A stretch of DNA of 56,515 bases from an uncultured Oscillospiraceae bacterium (GCA_947628315.1 CANQZJ010000006.1:1-56515), one strand, 5' to 3'. Positions 47,781 through 56,356 are shown, counted from the stretch's first letter. Program-made: numbers and translations. The notes: a model not told the origin generated them from the sequence alone.

Positions 47781-47941
47781 TCCTCGGCCTCCTGTTTCAG
47801 CCACCGCCGCACACACTCCCTACAGCTTGTGCTCACGTCATTATGCGCGAGGCACTCTCCAGGGTCTGCATACGGGCAGATCAGATCACTTTCAGCCAGT
47901 TCCTCGTCGGTCGAGGCGCGGATTTTATCTCCGTTGGTCAT
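47777..47941 (-). CDS. conserved small phage protein, MTNGDKIR type (54 aa)
   Basis: The product starts MTNGDKIRASTDEELAESDL and has four cysteines (ICPYADPGEC, SCRECVRRWL). This is a very common small protein in Firmicutes phages and of unknown function; the cysteines suggest zinc binding. It overlaps both neighbours. Confidence 0.75.
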   Translation of the reverse strand: MTNGDKIRASTDEELAESDLICPYADPGECLAHNDVSTSCRECVRRWLKQEAEE

Positions 47942-48186
47942 GCTGTCTCCTCCTTCTTCTCGCTCTCCCAGGTGAGCTTCCCGACGCCGGGCCAGACATA
48001 TCCAAAACGGCCTGGGTGCTCTTTGTTGGCATCGGCGTTGATTTTCATGTGCTGCGCCACAGCGTCGATACACTCATCGGTCCTGTCTTTCCTGTCACCG
48101 GTCATCACACCGGGCTTCTTGCTCAGCACGGCATCGTAAATCGTTCCGAAGCACCCACATACGAGCTTCTTCCGTGTCTCAGCCAT
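47938..48186 (-). CDS. hypothetical protein (82 aa)
   Basis: AAAAGGAGG precedes the ATG at 48186. The product contains KKLVCGCFGTIYDAVLSKKP and KINADANKEHPGRFGYVWPG. It is small and basic at the N-terminus. No family is recognised; neighbours are early replication and recombination genes. Confidence 0.6.
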   Translation of the reverse strand: MAETRKKLVCGCFGTIYDAVLSKKPGVMTGDRKDRTDECIDAVAQHMKINADANKEHPGRFGYVWPGVGKLTWESEKKEETA

Positions 48187-48568
48187 CGCTGACCTCCTTT
48201 TCGTCCCACCAGTTGAATCCCTTGTCGATCTCCCCGTACTCGATGGCAGTTTTCGGCACAAACGAGTCCTCGTCTCCAGGGCGGCACGGGTTGTGCTGCA
48301 CGGCATATCCAAGTTCCTTCATGCGCTCGATGTACTCAGGCGCGACGCCGATAAACGCCAGCTCCGGCTTTCCATGTCCGCAACAGCACCCGGTCGTTTT
48401 TATCCCCATCTCCCACAGACCGACAACCTCCTTCAGCAGGCACTTGTCTATGGCAACATACTTCCCACGCCGCTCGCTCTCGTCCTCCCATGGAAACTTC
48501 GTCAGCCACGGGAGCATGATGTTGTACGCACAGTCGTATGTCCCAAAGCCTATGTCTCCGCACATCAT
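48179..48568 (-). CDS. hypothetical Cys/His-rich protein (129 aa)
   Basis: It contains WEMGIKTTGCCCGHGKPELA, a CCCGHG motif that may bind metal, and FIGVAPEYIERMKELGYAVQ. The pattern is known to me from other phages as a conserved hypothetical protein with this Cys-rich loop. The function is unknown. Confidence 0.65.
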   Translation of the reverse strand: MMCGDIGFGTYDCAYNIMLPWLTKFPWEDESERRGKYVAIDKCLLKEVVGLWEMGIKTTGCCCGHGKPELAFIGVAPEYIERMKELGYAVQHNPCRPGDEDSFVPKTAIEYGEIDKGFNWWDEKEVSDG

Positions 48569-48759
48569 CAGGCGCCGCCTCCTTTCTCCATGTCTGCCGG
48601 CGTGCTGGGACCGGGTTCATAGCCGACATAGCACTCGTTCTTGCTCTTGTTCGGCCGCTTCTGCCGGCCGATCATCACCGTGTACCCGTTCTTCGCAAGG
48701 ATGCTGACCACGGCGAGTCGGTCATCCTCGCGGTCGATGAATAACTTCTCCAAGCTCAT
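48568..48759 (-). CDS. small hypothetical protein (63 aa)
   Basis: The product starts MSLEKLFIDREDDRLAVVSI and includes a basic strand (MIGRQKRPNKSKN). The ATG overlaps the stop of the DnaC-like gene (GAATGAG). It is probably a single beta-alpha-beta unit. No function is known. Confidence 0.6.
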   Translation of the reverse strand: MSLEKLFIDREDDRLAVVSILAKNGYTVMIGRQKRPNKSKNECYVGYEPGPSTPADMEKGGGA

Positions 48760-49610
48760 TCCTCCAAAAACGCCTTCATCTCGTCGTACCGCTTCGCGGC
48801 GTCGGCCTTCCTCCATGACTTCCCGGCAAACGTGACGGGGTAGCACAGCTCGAATATCCTGTCGTAGATGCGGGAGAATCGGACATCCGTGTTCCCCTTC
48901 ATATCGACCATGCTCAGGTTCGTCGTGAAGATCACCGGCCTCCTGGACCGGTACCGGCTGTCGACGATGTTGTACACTCGCTCCAGCGCGTAGTCCGTAC
49001 TCCGCTCGGCCCCGAGGTCGTCGACGATGAGCAGCTTTGCCCGGTTCATGCGGGCTATCAACTGCTCGTCGTCCTGGTTCTGCATGGACAGCAGCTTCAC
49101 GAACGAGGTCATCACGACGGAGACCTTCCGGGCCAGCAGGTAGTTTGCGATGCACGCCGCAGCGAACGTCTTGCCGGTGCCGGTCTCCCCATGGAACAGC
49201 AGCCCCTGGTTCTTCTCCAGCATCTCGTCAAATCCCTCGGCATACCTCTTGCACAGCCGCAGCACGCGGGCGTTGTCAGCCGTCACCTGGAAGCTGTCGA
49301 ACGTGGCACCGAGAAGCCGCTCGTCCATGAGACTTTGCCGCCTCATGGACTTCACGACCTCCATATCCTCCTTCCGCTTCCTGTCCGCCTCCTCGCGCTT
49401 GCGCTCCTCGTCCCTGCACTCGCAAAGGGCGGGGACAACCATCTCGACGGGGCCATTCCGGCTCTGCACGACCATCCTGATCTGCCGGCGGGTGCCGCAG
49501 CGTCCGCACACAAGCAGTCCCTCGCTGTCGGTATAGTCTCCGTCCTCCGGCACGTTGGCCTTGGCCGCGGCCTTCACCACCGGTCGTATCAGTTCCATCT
49601 GGCTCTCCAT
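48756..49610 (-). CDS. DnaC-like helicase loader (284 aa)
   Basis: This AAA+ ATPase should load the host replicative helicase on the phage origin. An N-terminal zinc motif (CGRC and CEC) precedes the ATPase core: Walker A GETGTGKT (residues 141-148), Walker B LLIVDDLGAE and the arginine-finger region NTDVRFSRIYDRI. It matches the IstB/DnaC group of phages. Start 49610 overlaps the preceding stop. It works with the DnaD-like protein encoded upstream. Confidence 0.92.
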   Translation of the reverse strand: MESQMELIRPVVKAAAKANVPEDGDYTDSEGLLVCGRCGTRRQIRMVVQSRNGPVEMVVPALCECRDEERKREEADRKRKEDMEVVKSMRRQSLMDERLLGATFDSFQVTADNARVLRLCKRYAEGFDEMLEKNQGLLFHGETGTGKTFAAACIANYLLARKVSVVMTSFVKLLSMQNQDDEQLIARMNRAKLLIVDDLGAERSTDYALERVYNIVDSRYRSRRPVIFTTNLSMVDMKGNTDVRFSRIYDRIFELCYPVTFAGKSWRKADAAKRYDEMKAFLEE

Positions 49611-49611
49611 C

Positions 49612-50394
49612 TCACGTTCTCCAGTCAGCGTATGGATTCTCCTCGTCAACGGCCTCACGCGCTCCGCCGGCCTTCGGCAGATAGTCAAGGAACGGGAGCC
49701 CACTTCCAAGGAACGTCTTGGCGTGCTTCTTATACCGGTCCTCGGTGTTGTACCTCTGGCACTCGGAGGCGTAGGCGGCCGCAGCCGCGAGCAGATCATC
49801 TGCGGTATGCCCTTCCTTCCGGCGGGCGTTGTACTTCTTGAAGGCCTCTACCTTCCCTTTCTTCAGCGGATAGACGCTCCAGAACTTCTCAAACTCCTCG
49901 CCGTACTTCTCCGCCTGCTTCGCCTTGGACGTTACGCTCTCTTTCGGCTTGGCCGGTTCAGGCTCCTCGCCAGGGCTGGTGTCGCCGCGCTTCGCGTCGC
50001 GCTCACGGCGCTTCCTCTCGGAATCTTTCGCCCGCCGGTCGAGCCGGCTGTACCAATACGACTGCCACTCAGCCCAATCGTGGATGTAGATTCCATCCTC
50101 TGTCCTATCCAGGTAGCCGCACTCAACGAGCTGTTCGACCACCGTCTGCGGGTCGATGCCGGGCGCGTGTCCGAGGCTCAAGGCCCCGGCGATTTCGGCT
50201 TCGTCGACATACAGCACCTTTCCATCTCTATCCGCATTTATCAGCCCCCACAGCCACAACCGGACCAGGATGCCGATAACCTCATTCTGCGAGCACCCGA
50301 TGGCGGACGCAAGTTTCCGGGACTTAGTGCCGAGAACCTGATCGTGAACAGCCACCCACAAATCGACCACCTGCCTTGTCGTAAAATGGTGCAC
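49612..50394 (-). CDS. DnaD-like replisome organiser (260 aa)
   Basis: The N-terminal 115 residues (LVRLWLWGLINADRDGKVLY, then VVEQLVECGYLDRTEDGIYI) form the winged-helix domain of phage replisome organisers. A charged linker (RAKDSERKRRERDAKRG) and a C-terminal helical domain (FEKFWSVYPLKKGKVEAFKK) follow. It should bind the phage origin and recruit the DnaC-like loader. Confidence 0.82.
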   Translation of the reverse strand: MHHFTTRQVVDLWVAVHDQVLGTKSRKLASAIGCSQNEVIGILVRLWLWGLINADRDGKVLYVDEAEIAGALSLGHAPGIDPQTVVEQLVECGYLDRTEDGIYIHDWAEWQSYWYSRLDRRAKDSERKRRERDAKRGDTSPGEEPEPAKPKESVTSKAKQAEKYGEEFEKFWSVYPLKKGKVEAFKKYNARRKEGHTADDLLAAAAAYASECQRYNTEDRYKKHAKTFLGSGLPFLDYLPKAGGAREAVDEENPYADWRT

Positions 50395-50403
50395 TGCTTA
50401 AGC

Positions 50404-51336
50404 TCAATCCTCTGCGCCCACCTCAGTGACCGGGCCTTCCGCGGCGTCCTGCATATCGGAGTCGTGCTTGGCCTCGATCACCTCAGTGAGGCGGTCCAGG
50501 ACCTTCTTGAACACGGACTCGCGCATGTTGACGGTGGACTCGATCTCGAACTCCCCGAGGATGGACTTCAGGACGGCGTTGCCTTCCTCTCTGCCGAAGC
50601 ACCGCTTGGCCATGCCGAACAGCATCTGCCGCTGCTCCTGCGTGATCACGGGGTCGACATCGTTGCCGGAATCGTCGTCCACGTCTGTTCCGGCATCTGC
50701 GCCCCCTACGGGCGTCACATCCTGGAAGTCTGCCGGGATGGCGCCGGAGGCCACCATCTCCTCCTCGGAGTACACGCCCTCGTAGTCCTTCGGGAAGGCT
50801 GCGCGGACGCACTGGCTGATGGCCACCTTGTTGATCATCGTCGCGGGCTTGGACTTCCAGTTCGCCTGCCCCTTGTTGTACTCGTCGAACGACACCTCTT
50901 TGAAGGCGGACCGCTCTTTGCCGTTTCTGACAAAGAACACGCGGCACCAGCCGCCCACCAGGTGCTCGCCGGGGTACACGCAGCACCCTTCCTTCTGAAC
51001 GATCTCATTTCCGCGCTGGACGGTGATGCCGTCGTTCATATACAGGAAGTCAGGGTGGCTGAACGCCCGCCGGAGGTAGGCGTCCTTGCCGACCACCAAC
51101 TGCGCCGGGTCACTCCCGAACTTGATGCAGTACACCTCGCCGGCCACCAGGGGGTTCAGGCCCTGCATCTTGCAGGTGTTCATGAAGAACACGATCTCCT
51201 GGTCCGTGACCTTATCTGCCTGACCGCGCACCAGGTACTTCTTGACGAACGGCAGGTCCAGCTCAACGTGCGTCCCCAGCACATCATAGCTGACGGCCAG
51301 CGCGTTGCTCTCTGCCTTGCTCATGGCTGTGGTCAT
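50404..51336 (-). CDS. Bet/RecT family annealase (310 aa)
   Basis: This single-strand annealing protein has the RecT-family core: VTDQEIVFFMNTCKMQGLNP, YCIKFGSDPAQLVVGKDAYL and KPATMINKVAISQCVRAAFP. The C-terminal 90 residues are acidic and helical. GGGAGGG precedes the ATG. It should work with the PD-(D/E)XK nuclease encoded just upstream for recombination-based repair and replication. Confidence 0.92.
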   Translation of the reverse strand: MTTAMSKAESNALAVSYDVLGTHVELDLPFVKKYLVRGQADKVTDQEIVFFMNTCKMQGLNPLVAGEVYCIKFGSDPAQLVVGKDAYLRRAFSHPDFLYMNDGITVQRGNEIVQKEGCCVYPGEHLVGGWCRVFFVRNGKERSAFKEVSFDEYNKGQANWKSKPATMINKVAISQCVRAAFPKDYEGVYSEEEMVASGAIPADFQDVTPVGGADAGTDVDDDSGNDVDPVITQEQRQMLFGMAKRCFGREEGNAVLKSILGEFEIESTVNMRESVFKKVLDRLTEVIEAKHDSDMQDAAEGPVTEVGAED

Positions 51337-51337
51337 C

Positions 51338-52078
51338 TCATTTCCCTCCCCTGAAAATCATCCTGGTCTTTTCCCGGAAGCTGACGCCGGGAATCGTCAC
51401 GTTGCCCTTCATGGCCCGGATGAGCCGCATGGCGGCGGCGGTGTCCACCGGGCGGAGCACCACGCCGTTGAGCATGACCGGGACCTTGCTCTCGTCGATG
51501 GCGGTGATCTCCCAATCCTTCGTCGTGCTGACGCCGGCGGGCTTCGGGGTGGCTATGGCCGGCTCGCTGTATGCAGTAGCAGCATCCATGGCCACGGCCT
51601 CGTCGAGGGCTACCTGGGCACCGGCGGCATCTCCGGCGGAGTCAAGCTCGGCCGCCTCGTCGAGCTTCCGCTCGCGCTCTCGCTCGGCTGCTTTCCGGTA
51701 CATCTCCTCCAGCTCACGACGTTTCCGCTCGCGCTCGTCGTTGTAGGCGCCCATCGCCTTCCTGACGGCATCCTCCCCTGCCTTCAGCGGGGCCAGCATG
51801 GCGTTCTCACGGTCGCAGATGGACTTGTGCGTCTGGTGCGCCGCATCCTTCAGGGGCTTGAAGAACGCCTTGACCTCGGCAGCCTTCTTCTTGAGAAGGA
51901 CGCCGAGCTGGCCTGCCACCTCATAGTCTGCATCGTTCGTGATGACAACGCTCTCGGCCCGCTGGCCGATATCGGTCACAGACCGCCCGATGCTCTCCTC
52001 GTCTGCCTGAACTTCCACGCTGGGGGTCATCGCCACCGCTCCAGGCACCACGGCAACGACGGTTTCGGTTTCTGACAT
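51338..52078 (-). CDS. coiled-coil protein in the recombination cluster (246 aa)
   Basis: The middle is a long coiled coil (KAAEVKAFFKPLKDAAHQTH, then RERKRRELEEMYRKAAERER). The C-terminus KVPVMLNGVVLRPVDTAAAM, ending SFREKTRMIFRG, matches a protein found next to RecT in many phages (DUF1351-like). The ATG at 52078 has GGAGG eight bases upstream. It may act as an accessory factor of the annealase. Confidence 0.75.
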   Translation of the reverse strand: MSETETVVAVVPGAVAMTPSVEVQADEESIGRSVTDIGQRAESVVITNDADYEVAGQLGVLLKKKAAEVKAFFKPLKDAAHQTHKSICDRENAMLAPLKAGEDAVRKAMGAYNDERERKRRELEEMYRKAAERERERKLDEAAELDSAGDAAGAQVALDEAVAMDAATAYSEPAIATPKPAGVSTTKDWEITAIDESKVPVMLNGVVLRPVDTAAAMRLIRAMKGNVTIPGVSFREKTRMIFRGGK

Positions 52079-52090
52079 GCTCATTCCCTC

Positions 52091-52699
52091 CTAAAACTTG
52101 TTCTCGTATTTGCGTATGGTCAGCAGGGCTGACAGCACGGTAAACAACTCAGATGTCCGCGGGAACTCGATCTCCTCGAAGCTGCCATTGCGCTTCAGGT
52201 GGAGGATCAGCCTCGTGTCGACATTGAATCCGTGGCTCTCATAGGCCCTGTCATACCCCTCTAGCTGGACGCCGCAGAGCATGGAGTTCACGGAGGCCGA
52301 CGTCTTATAGTCGACCAGCGCGATCCTGTCTCCTATCCGGCACACCAGGTCCTCAGTCCCGGCGTAGCGGAGGACCTTGTGGTACACCCGGCACTCAGTC
52401 CCGAGCGCCTCCGGCTTCCGCAACGACCACCACTTCTTGAACGCCTCCAGGTACCCTGCATACGCAGGCTCGATGTCCTCGACACCGAACTGGACAAAGT
52501 TTTCGATGGCGTTGTGAACTATCGTCCCCCGCCGGGAGGCGGCCGCCAGGATGTCTGGGTCGATGCCGCCGTAGTGCTTCTGTGACAACGGCTCCATAAG
52601 GGCGGACACACTCGGTATCTCGACACCGTTCAGCCGGTATATGTGGTCGTGCTCGAAGAACTCAAGCTCCTGGAAGATGGGCGCGGCGCTGATCACCAT
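52091..52699 (-). CDS. PD-(D/E)XK exonuclease (202 aa)
   Basis: The Cas4/RecB-like nuclease fold is visible: RRGTIVHNAIENFVQFG for the first part, then the core AGTEDLVCRIGDRIALVDYK with Asp in ALVDYKTS, and QLEGYDRAYESH with the conserved Gln. It should resect DNA ends for the annealase encoded downstream. It overlaps the preceding zinc-ribbon gene. Confidence 0.85.
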   Translation of the reverse strand: MVISAAPIFQELEFFEHDHIYRLNGVEIPSVSALMEPLSQKHYGGIDPDILAAASRRGTIVHNAIENFVQFGVEDIEPAYAGYLEAFKKWWSLRKPEALGTECRVYHKVLRYAGTEDLVCRIGDRIALVDYKTSASVNSMLCGVQLEGYDRAYESHGFNVDTRLILHLKRNGSFEEIEFPRTSELFTVLSALLTIRKYENKF

Positions 52700-52923
52700 A
52701 TATCCACCTCCGCAGTCTGCAAGCTGATACCAAGCTCCTCAAGCAGGTCGTTCATGGTCATATTGTCGAGGCAGCACTCACAAACGATGTCACCATCGGG
52801 CTCCTCGATGAACTTGTCCCCGGCTACGATGGATTCGCCGCAGCGATCACACCTGTATATCTCCGGCGGCTCGTTGTTCGGGCACCCGGGCAGGCAAGGG
52901 TAGCTCCCACAGATGTCACACAC
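52693..52923 (-). CDS. zinc-ribbon protein (76 aa)
   Basis: A GTG start at 52923 has GGAGG eight bases upstream. The product has CDICGSYPCLPGCPN and CDRCGESIVAG with CECC, two zinc sites, and ends in a helical tail (MTMNDLLEELGISLQTAEVD). It is a common early phage protein; function unknown. Confidence 0.7.
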   Translation of the reverse strand: MCDICGSYPCLPGCPNNEPPEIYRCDRCGESIVAGDKFIEEPDGDIVCECCLDNMTMNDLLEELGISLQTAEVDIW

Positions 52924-53134
52924 AGACAGCACCTCCAATCGCGTTGATGGCGAGCCGCATGGCAAAGTCGCGCAGCTCATTCTCATACAGCACGGGCAGG
53001 TAGTCTGCCGGCTTCTCGATGACCTTCAGCTTTCTCCAGGCATACATGAGCACGTCCCTGGCGGCCGAGTCAGGCAGTCGCAGGCCAATCGCATGCTCCG
53101 CGCACTTCCTGGCCTCCATCAGCTTCTCTCTCAA
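52916..53134 (-). CDS. hypothetical helical protein (72 aa)
   Basis: A TTG start at 53134 has GGAGG seven bases upstream; ATG 53152 is an alternative. The product is helical (EARKCAEHAIGLRLPDSAAR, then LYENELRDFAMRLAINAIGG). It overlaps the upstream gene by 65 bases in another frame. No function is known. Confidence 0.55.
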   Translation of the reverse strand: MREKLMEARKCAEHAIGLRLPDSAARDVLMYAWRKLKVIEKPADYLPVLYENELRDFAMRLAINAIGGAVCV

Positions 53135-53279
53135 TTCCTTCCCTCCGTTCATCAGCTCCGGCGGTGAACACGGCGATGTTGATGCCGTGCATCCCCTTCA
53201 TCGCGGCATCCAAGGCGCGGTCAGTCGTTATACCGAACTCCTCCGCCAGATACCGCCGTAGGTCGTTGACACCAAGCAT
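53070..53279 (-). CDS. conserved small phage protein (69 aa)
   Basis: The N-terminus VNDLRRYLAEEFGITTDRAL, followed by GINIAVFTA, is a pattern seen in small phage proteins of this group. The C-terminal 25 residues overlap the next gene and are less conserved in type. It follows the XRE regulator gene directly. Confidence 0.6.
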   Translation of the reverse strand: MLGVNDLRRYLAEEFGITTDRALDAAMKGMHGINIAVFTAGADERREGIEREADGGQEVRGACDWPATA

Positions 53280-53280
53280 T

Positions 53281-53778
53281 TCATCCTCCGTTCATCGCCT
53301 TCAGTCCTATCACTCGCAGCTCGCCGGCCGTCTTGATGAGCTGGTCTATGTACTCCAGGATTTCTGCCAGACCGCACTTCTCATCCTCGGACACGGTTCC
53401 ATCCGCCGTGATCTCTACCAGGGCATCGACCACATCATCCACGGTCGAGCTCCGCAACAGTCGGAGCAGCCGCAGGGTCGTTCTCTCTATGGTCGATATG
53501 CGCTCGCCGGTCATCGGGAGCAGCTTCCCAATGGGACACTCGCTCGCACAGTACCACGCCATCAGCTCAGGGGCATTGTACAGGTCTGCCATCAGCACGA
53601 TCTTGTCTGACGGGATGACCTTCGTTTTCCCAAGCTCGTAGTCAGCCAGCGTCGACTCCGACAGGCCAAGCGCCTCTGCCGCACTCAGCCGGCTCGATAG
53701 CCTTGAATCGCGCATCGCGGCCGCTTTCCTGCACTCAAAGCACGGATTGCCGCACGCCTTCGTGGCATCACGTCCCAT
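53281..53778 (-). CDS. XRE-family regulator with helical C-terminus (165 aa)
   Basis: The helix-turn-helix is in SRLSAAEALGLSESTLADYE (residues 30-50); the pattern CGNPCFECRKAAAMRD before it adds three cysteines. The second half is a helical domain (RTTLRLLRLLRSSTVDDVVD). Such proteins in early phage operons control the switch to lytic growth. It is the second gene of the early operon. Confidence 0.8.
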   Translation of the reverse strand: MGRDATKACGNPCFECRKAAAMRDSRLSSRLSAAEALGLSESTLADYELGKTKVIPSDKIVLMADLYNAPELMAWYCASECPIGKLLPMTGERISTIERTTLRLLRLLRSSTVDDVVDALVEITADGTVSEDEKCGLAEILEYIDQLIKTAGELRVIGLKAMNGG

Positions 53779-53810
53779 TTTCTTTCTCCTTCCCAGCCGG
53801 TATAATGAGC

Positions 53811-54017
53811 TTACATGGGTTCGCCAGCATCATCCGGCAGGCCAAGGTACGAGAGAATCTTTTCCTTCGCCTGCGAGGAGAGCACACGGCCGTTGATGAC
53901 GCTGGACAAGTACACCCGGTTCATGCCGAGGGCGTCAGCGAGATCGGTGATCGACATATCCTTGTCGATGAGCGCCTTCTTCGCTTCCTTCGCCCACAGA
54001 GGCATCGTTGCTACCAT
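53811..54017 (-). CDS. Cro-like XRE regulator (68 aa)
   Basis: The helix-turn-helix MSITDLADALGMNRVYLSSV and NGRVLSSQAKEKILSYLGL covers the whole protein. It is the first gene read from the early promoter, divergent from the repressor gene, as Cro is in many phages. GGAGG precedes the ATG at 54017. Confidence 0.85.
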   Translation of the reverse strand: MVATMPLWAKEAKKALIDKDMSITDLADALGMNRVYLSSVINGRVLSSQAKEKILSYLGLPDDAGEPM

Positions 54018-54049
54018 CGCTTTTCCTCCTTTACTTTTTAACTTGAATC

Positions 54050-54115
54050 TGCTATACTTACAAACGTAGGCATCGCGTAAACGCAGGCTTACGACGTTTT
54101 GCGGTTGCGTTTGTA
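54050..54115. promoter_or_regulatory. cluster of operator-like repeats in the switch region
   Basis: Between the Cro-like start and the early promoter lie three related units on the minus strand: GCCTACGTTTGTAAG, GCCTGCGTTTACGCG and CCTACAAACGC. They are likely binding sites for the two divergent regulators. The last unit reaches into the segment downstream of the -10 box that is shared by promoter copies R1-R4. Confidence 0.55.
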
Positions 54116-54133
54116 GGTTTAATTGGTAATTAT

Positions 54134-54162
54134 ATTCTAGCTTAAATATGTAAGTTTTGCAA
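54134..54162 (-). promoter_or_regulatory. early promoter, module copy R4
   Basis: TTGCAA (54157-54162) and TAGAAT (54134-54139) on the minus strand have a 17-bp spacer. It drives the Cro-like gene and the early operon. It is the copy from which the other four modules (4.7, 10.9, 13.1 and 41.5 kb) were probably duplicated. Confidence 0.88.
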
Positions 54163-54199
54163 GCGTTTTGCGAAAAAATTTTTGCTGGTGGTGAATACG

Positions 54200-54547
54200 A
54201 TGACTATATGCGAGCGCATGTTCAGCACGATGGAGGCCAAGGGCAAGGTCCCGGCCAAGCTCTGCCGCGTCCTAAACGTGGGCACCGGGCAGATGACGGC
54301 GTGGAAGCGCAGGAACGTGGACCCGCCGGCCAAGTACATGAAGCAGATCGCAGACTTTCTCGAAGTGACCCTTGACTACCTGATCACGGGCGACGACTCG
54401 TACAGGCCGAAGCTATCGTCGGTCGAGGCCGACATTATCGCCATGCTCCGGCAGCTTCCTGTCGAGCAGGTCTACGAGTTCAAGGGCGAGCTGAAGGGCT
54501 ATATGCAGGCGACTACATCCCCCCGCGAGGACAGCGAGGCCGTGTGA
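54200..54547 (+). CDS. XRE-family repressor (115 aa)
   Basis: The helix-turn-helix is in LCRVLNVGTGQMTAWKRRNV (residues about 20-45), with KYMKQIADFLEVTLDYLITG closing it. The C-terminal part is helical (VEADIIAMLRQLPVEQVYEF), with no protease domain. ATG 54200 is preferred; a TTG at 54182 is possible. Divergent orientation to the early operon and adjacency to the integrase support a repressor that keeps lysogeny. Confidence 0.8.
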   Translation: MTICERMFSTMEAKGKVPAKLCRVLNVGTGQMTAWKRRNVDPPAKYMKQIADFLEVTLDYLITGDDSYRPKLSSVEADIIAMLRQLPVEQVYEFKGELKGYMQATTSPREDSEAV

Positions 54548-54628
54548 TCAGCATCGCCAGGTTCATAAAATGACAAAAGACCGGCTCCGCTTATGCAGAG
54601 TCGGTCTGTGGTATCTGGGAGGTCTATC

Positions 54629-56350
54629 ATGGCAAAGGCAAAGCAGCAGTCTCTCGTCGACCAGAAGAAGGCGGCCATCTACATCCGCGTCTCGACACAG
54701 TACCAGGTAGACAGGGCAAGTCTCCCGGTGCAGCGCGAGGAGCTGATCAACTATGCGAAGTTCGCCCTCGACATCGACAGGTACGACGTGTTCGAGGACG
54801 CCGGCTATTCGGGCAAGAACATGGACCGGCCGGCATATCAGCAGATGATGTCCCGCGTGCGTATCGGCGAGTTCTCTCACATCCTGGTCTGGAAGATCGA
54901 CCGGATCAGCCGTAACCTCCTGGACTTCGCCGGGATGTACGCCGAGCTCAAAAAGCTGGGTGTCACCTTCGTCTCCAAGAACGAGCAGTTCGATACCTCG
55001 TCGGCCATGGGCGAGGCCATGCTGAAAATCATCCTGGTCTTTGCGGAGCTGGAGCGCAACATGACATCGGAGCGCGTGTCGGCCGTGATGATCTCCCGGG
55101 CGAACGACGGCCAGTGGAACGGCGGCCGCGTCCCATTCGGCTACAACTATGACAGGGACACAAAGACGTTCTCTGTCAACGATGACGAGGCGAAGGTCGT
55201 CAACCTGATATACGACCTCTACGAGCAGGAGAGATCGCTGGTCCGCGTTGCGAAGATACTGAACGACCGCGGCCTGCGCCAGCGGAGCGGCATCTCATGG
55301 AGTCCGAACACGGTCAGGGCCATCCTGGTCAATCCGTTCTACATAGGCACCATGCGGTACAACTACCGAACAGAGAGCGCCAAGACGTTCTCCTACAAGC
55401 CGAAGGACGAGTGGGTCATGATCGAGGAGCACCACGACGGCATCATCGACCAGAAGCGGCAGGACAGCGTTGTCATGATGCTGCGGGACCGGAAGCGGGG
55501 CTATCCGGGGGCCAACATCTACCAGCGGAAGAACGTGCACATCTTCTCTGGTCTCCTGATATGCGATTACTGCGGAAGCAACATGTCCGCAGCCCTGGAC
55601 CGGGAGCGTGCAGACGGCTGGCAGCCGTCGAGGTACATCTGCACCAGGCACCGCAGGTTCAATGACTGCCCAAACAAGTACATCTCAGACGTTGTTATCG
55701 GGCCGTTCGCCTTCAACTACATCGCCAACATGATAAAGGCGGCAAACAGCTTCGGCAAGACCACCAGCATCGAAACGCTGGAGAAGAAGCTGCTCCGGGG
55801 CAGCGTGTTCTCGGATGTCGACCACATCGGCCGGCCGGGCCTGGAGGAGCTGTACAACCTGCTCCGGTCCGGCATCGGCATCATGGAGTACAGGCAGCCG
55901 GAGAAGCCGGACGAGTCTGTCGCCCAGGAGCGTGATCTCCTCCTCTCGGAGAAGCGGAGGCTGGAGCGAGCACTCAACCGCCTGAAGGCGCTGTACCTGT
56001 ACAGCGAGGACACCATGAGCGAGGCGGACTACATCATCGAGCGGAAGTCGCTGACGGACTCTCTGGAAGATGTCTGCACCCGCCTGGACCAGCTCGAGGC
56101 GTCAGAGGCATGGGCCACGTCCATGTCGGACGAGGAGTTCATCGCCAAGGCCAGCTACTTCATCATGGCCCAAAACCTGCTCGACCGGCGGCACGTCAAC
56201 TACGAGAATTTCGTCCGCCATATCGACCCCGCGGTGCCCAAAAACTTCATCGGCTCCATCGTGCAAAACTTTTGTATTCGAGACGGCAAAATCGTGGCCA
56301 TCCTTTTCAAAAACGGCATAAAGCACCAGTTTTTCTACAAAGCCGACTGA
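54629..56350 (+). CDS. int: large serine integrase (573 aa)
   Basis: This enzyme inserts and removes the prophage through a Ser-DNA link. The catalytic Ser is Ser22 (YIRVSTQYQ), within the resolvase domain that also has DRISRNLLDFAGM and ELERNMTSERVSAVM. The recombinase domain follows (GRVPFGYNYD, PNTVRAILVNPFYIG). A zinc ribbon lies near residues 311-352 (CDYCGSNMS, CTRHRRFNDC), and a coiled coil near 440-500. GGGAGG precedes the ATG. The gene lies beside attR, as is usual. Confidence 0.95.
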   Translation: MAKAKQQSLVDQKKAAIYIRVSTQYQVDRASLPVQREELINYAKFALDIDRYDVFEDAGYSGKNMDRPAYQQMMSRVRIGEFSHILVWKIDRISRNLLDFAGMYAELKKLGVTFVSKNEQFDTSSAMGEAMLKIILVFAELERNMTSERVSAVMISRANDGQWNGGRVPFGYNYDRDTKTFSVNDDEAKVVNLIYDLYEQERSLVRVAKILNDRGLRQRSGISWSPNTVRAILVNPFYIGTMRYNYRTESAKTFSYKPKDEWVMIEEHHDGIIDQKRQDSVVMMLRDRKRGYPGANIYQRKNVHIFSGLLICDYCGSNMSAALDRERADGWQPSRYICTRHRRFNDCPNKYISDVVIGPFAFNYIANMIKAANSFGKTTSIETLEKKLLRGSVFSDVDHIGRPGLEELYNLLRSGIGIMEYRQPEKPDESVAQERDLLLSEKRRLERALNRLKALYLYSEDTMSEADYIIERKSLTDSLEDVCTRLDQLEASEAWATSMSDEEFIAKASYFIMAQNLLDRRHVNYENFVRHIDPAVPKNFIGSIVQNFCIRDGKIVAILFKNGIKHQFFYKAD

Positions 56351-56356
56351 CATGGC

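Noticed and set aside
54578-54607. Imperfect stem between the repressor and the integrase genes as a terminator.
   Set aside because: The stem has mismatches and no T run, and the integrase ribosome binding site follows at once.
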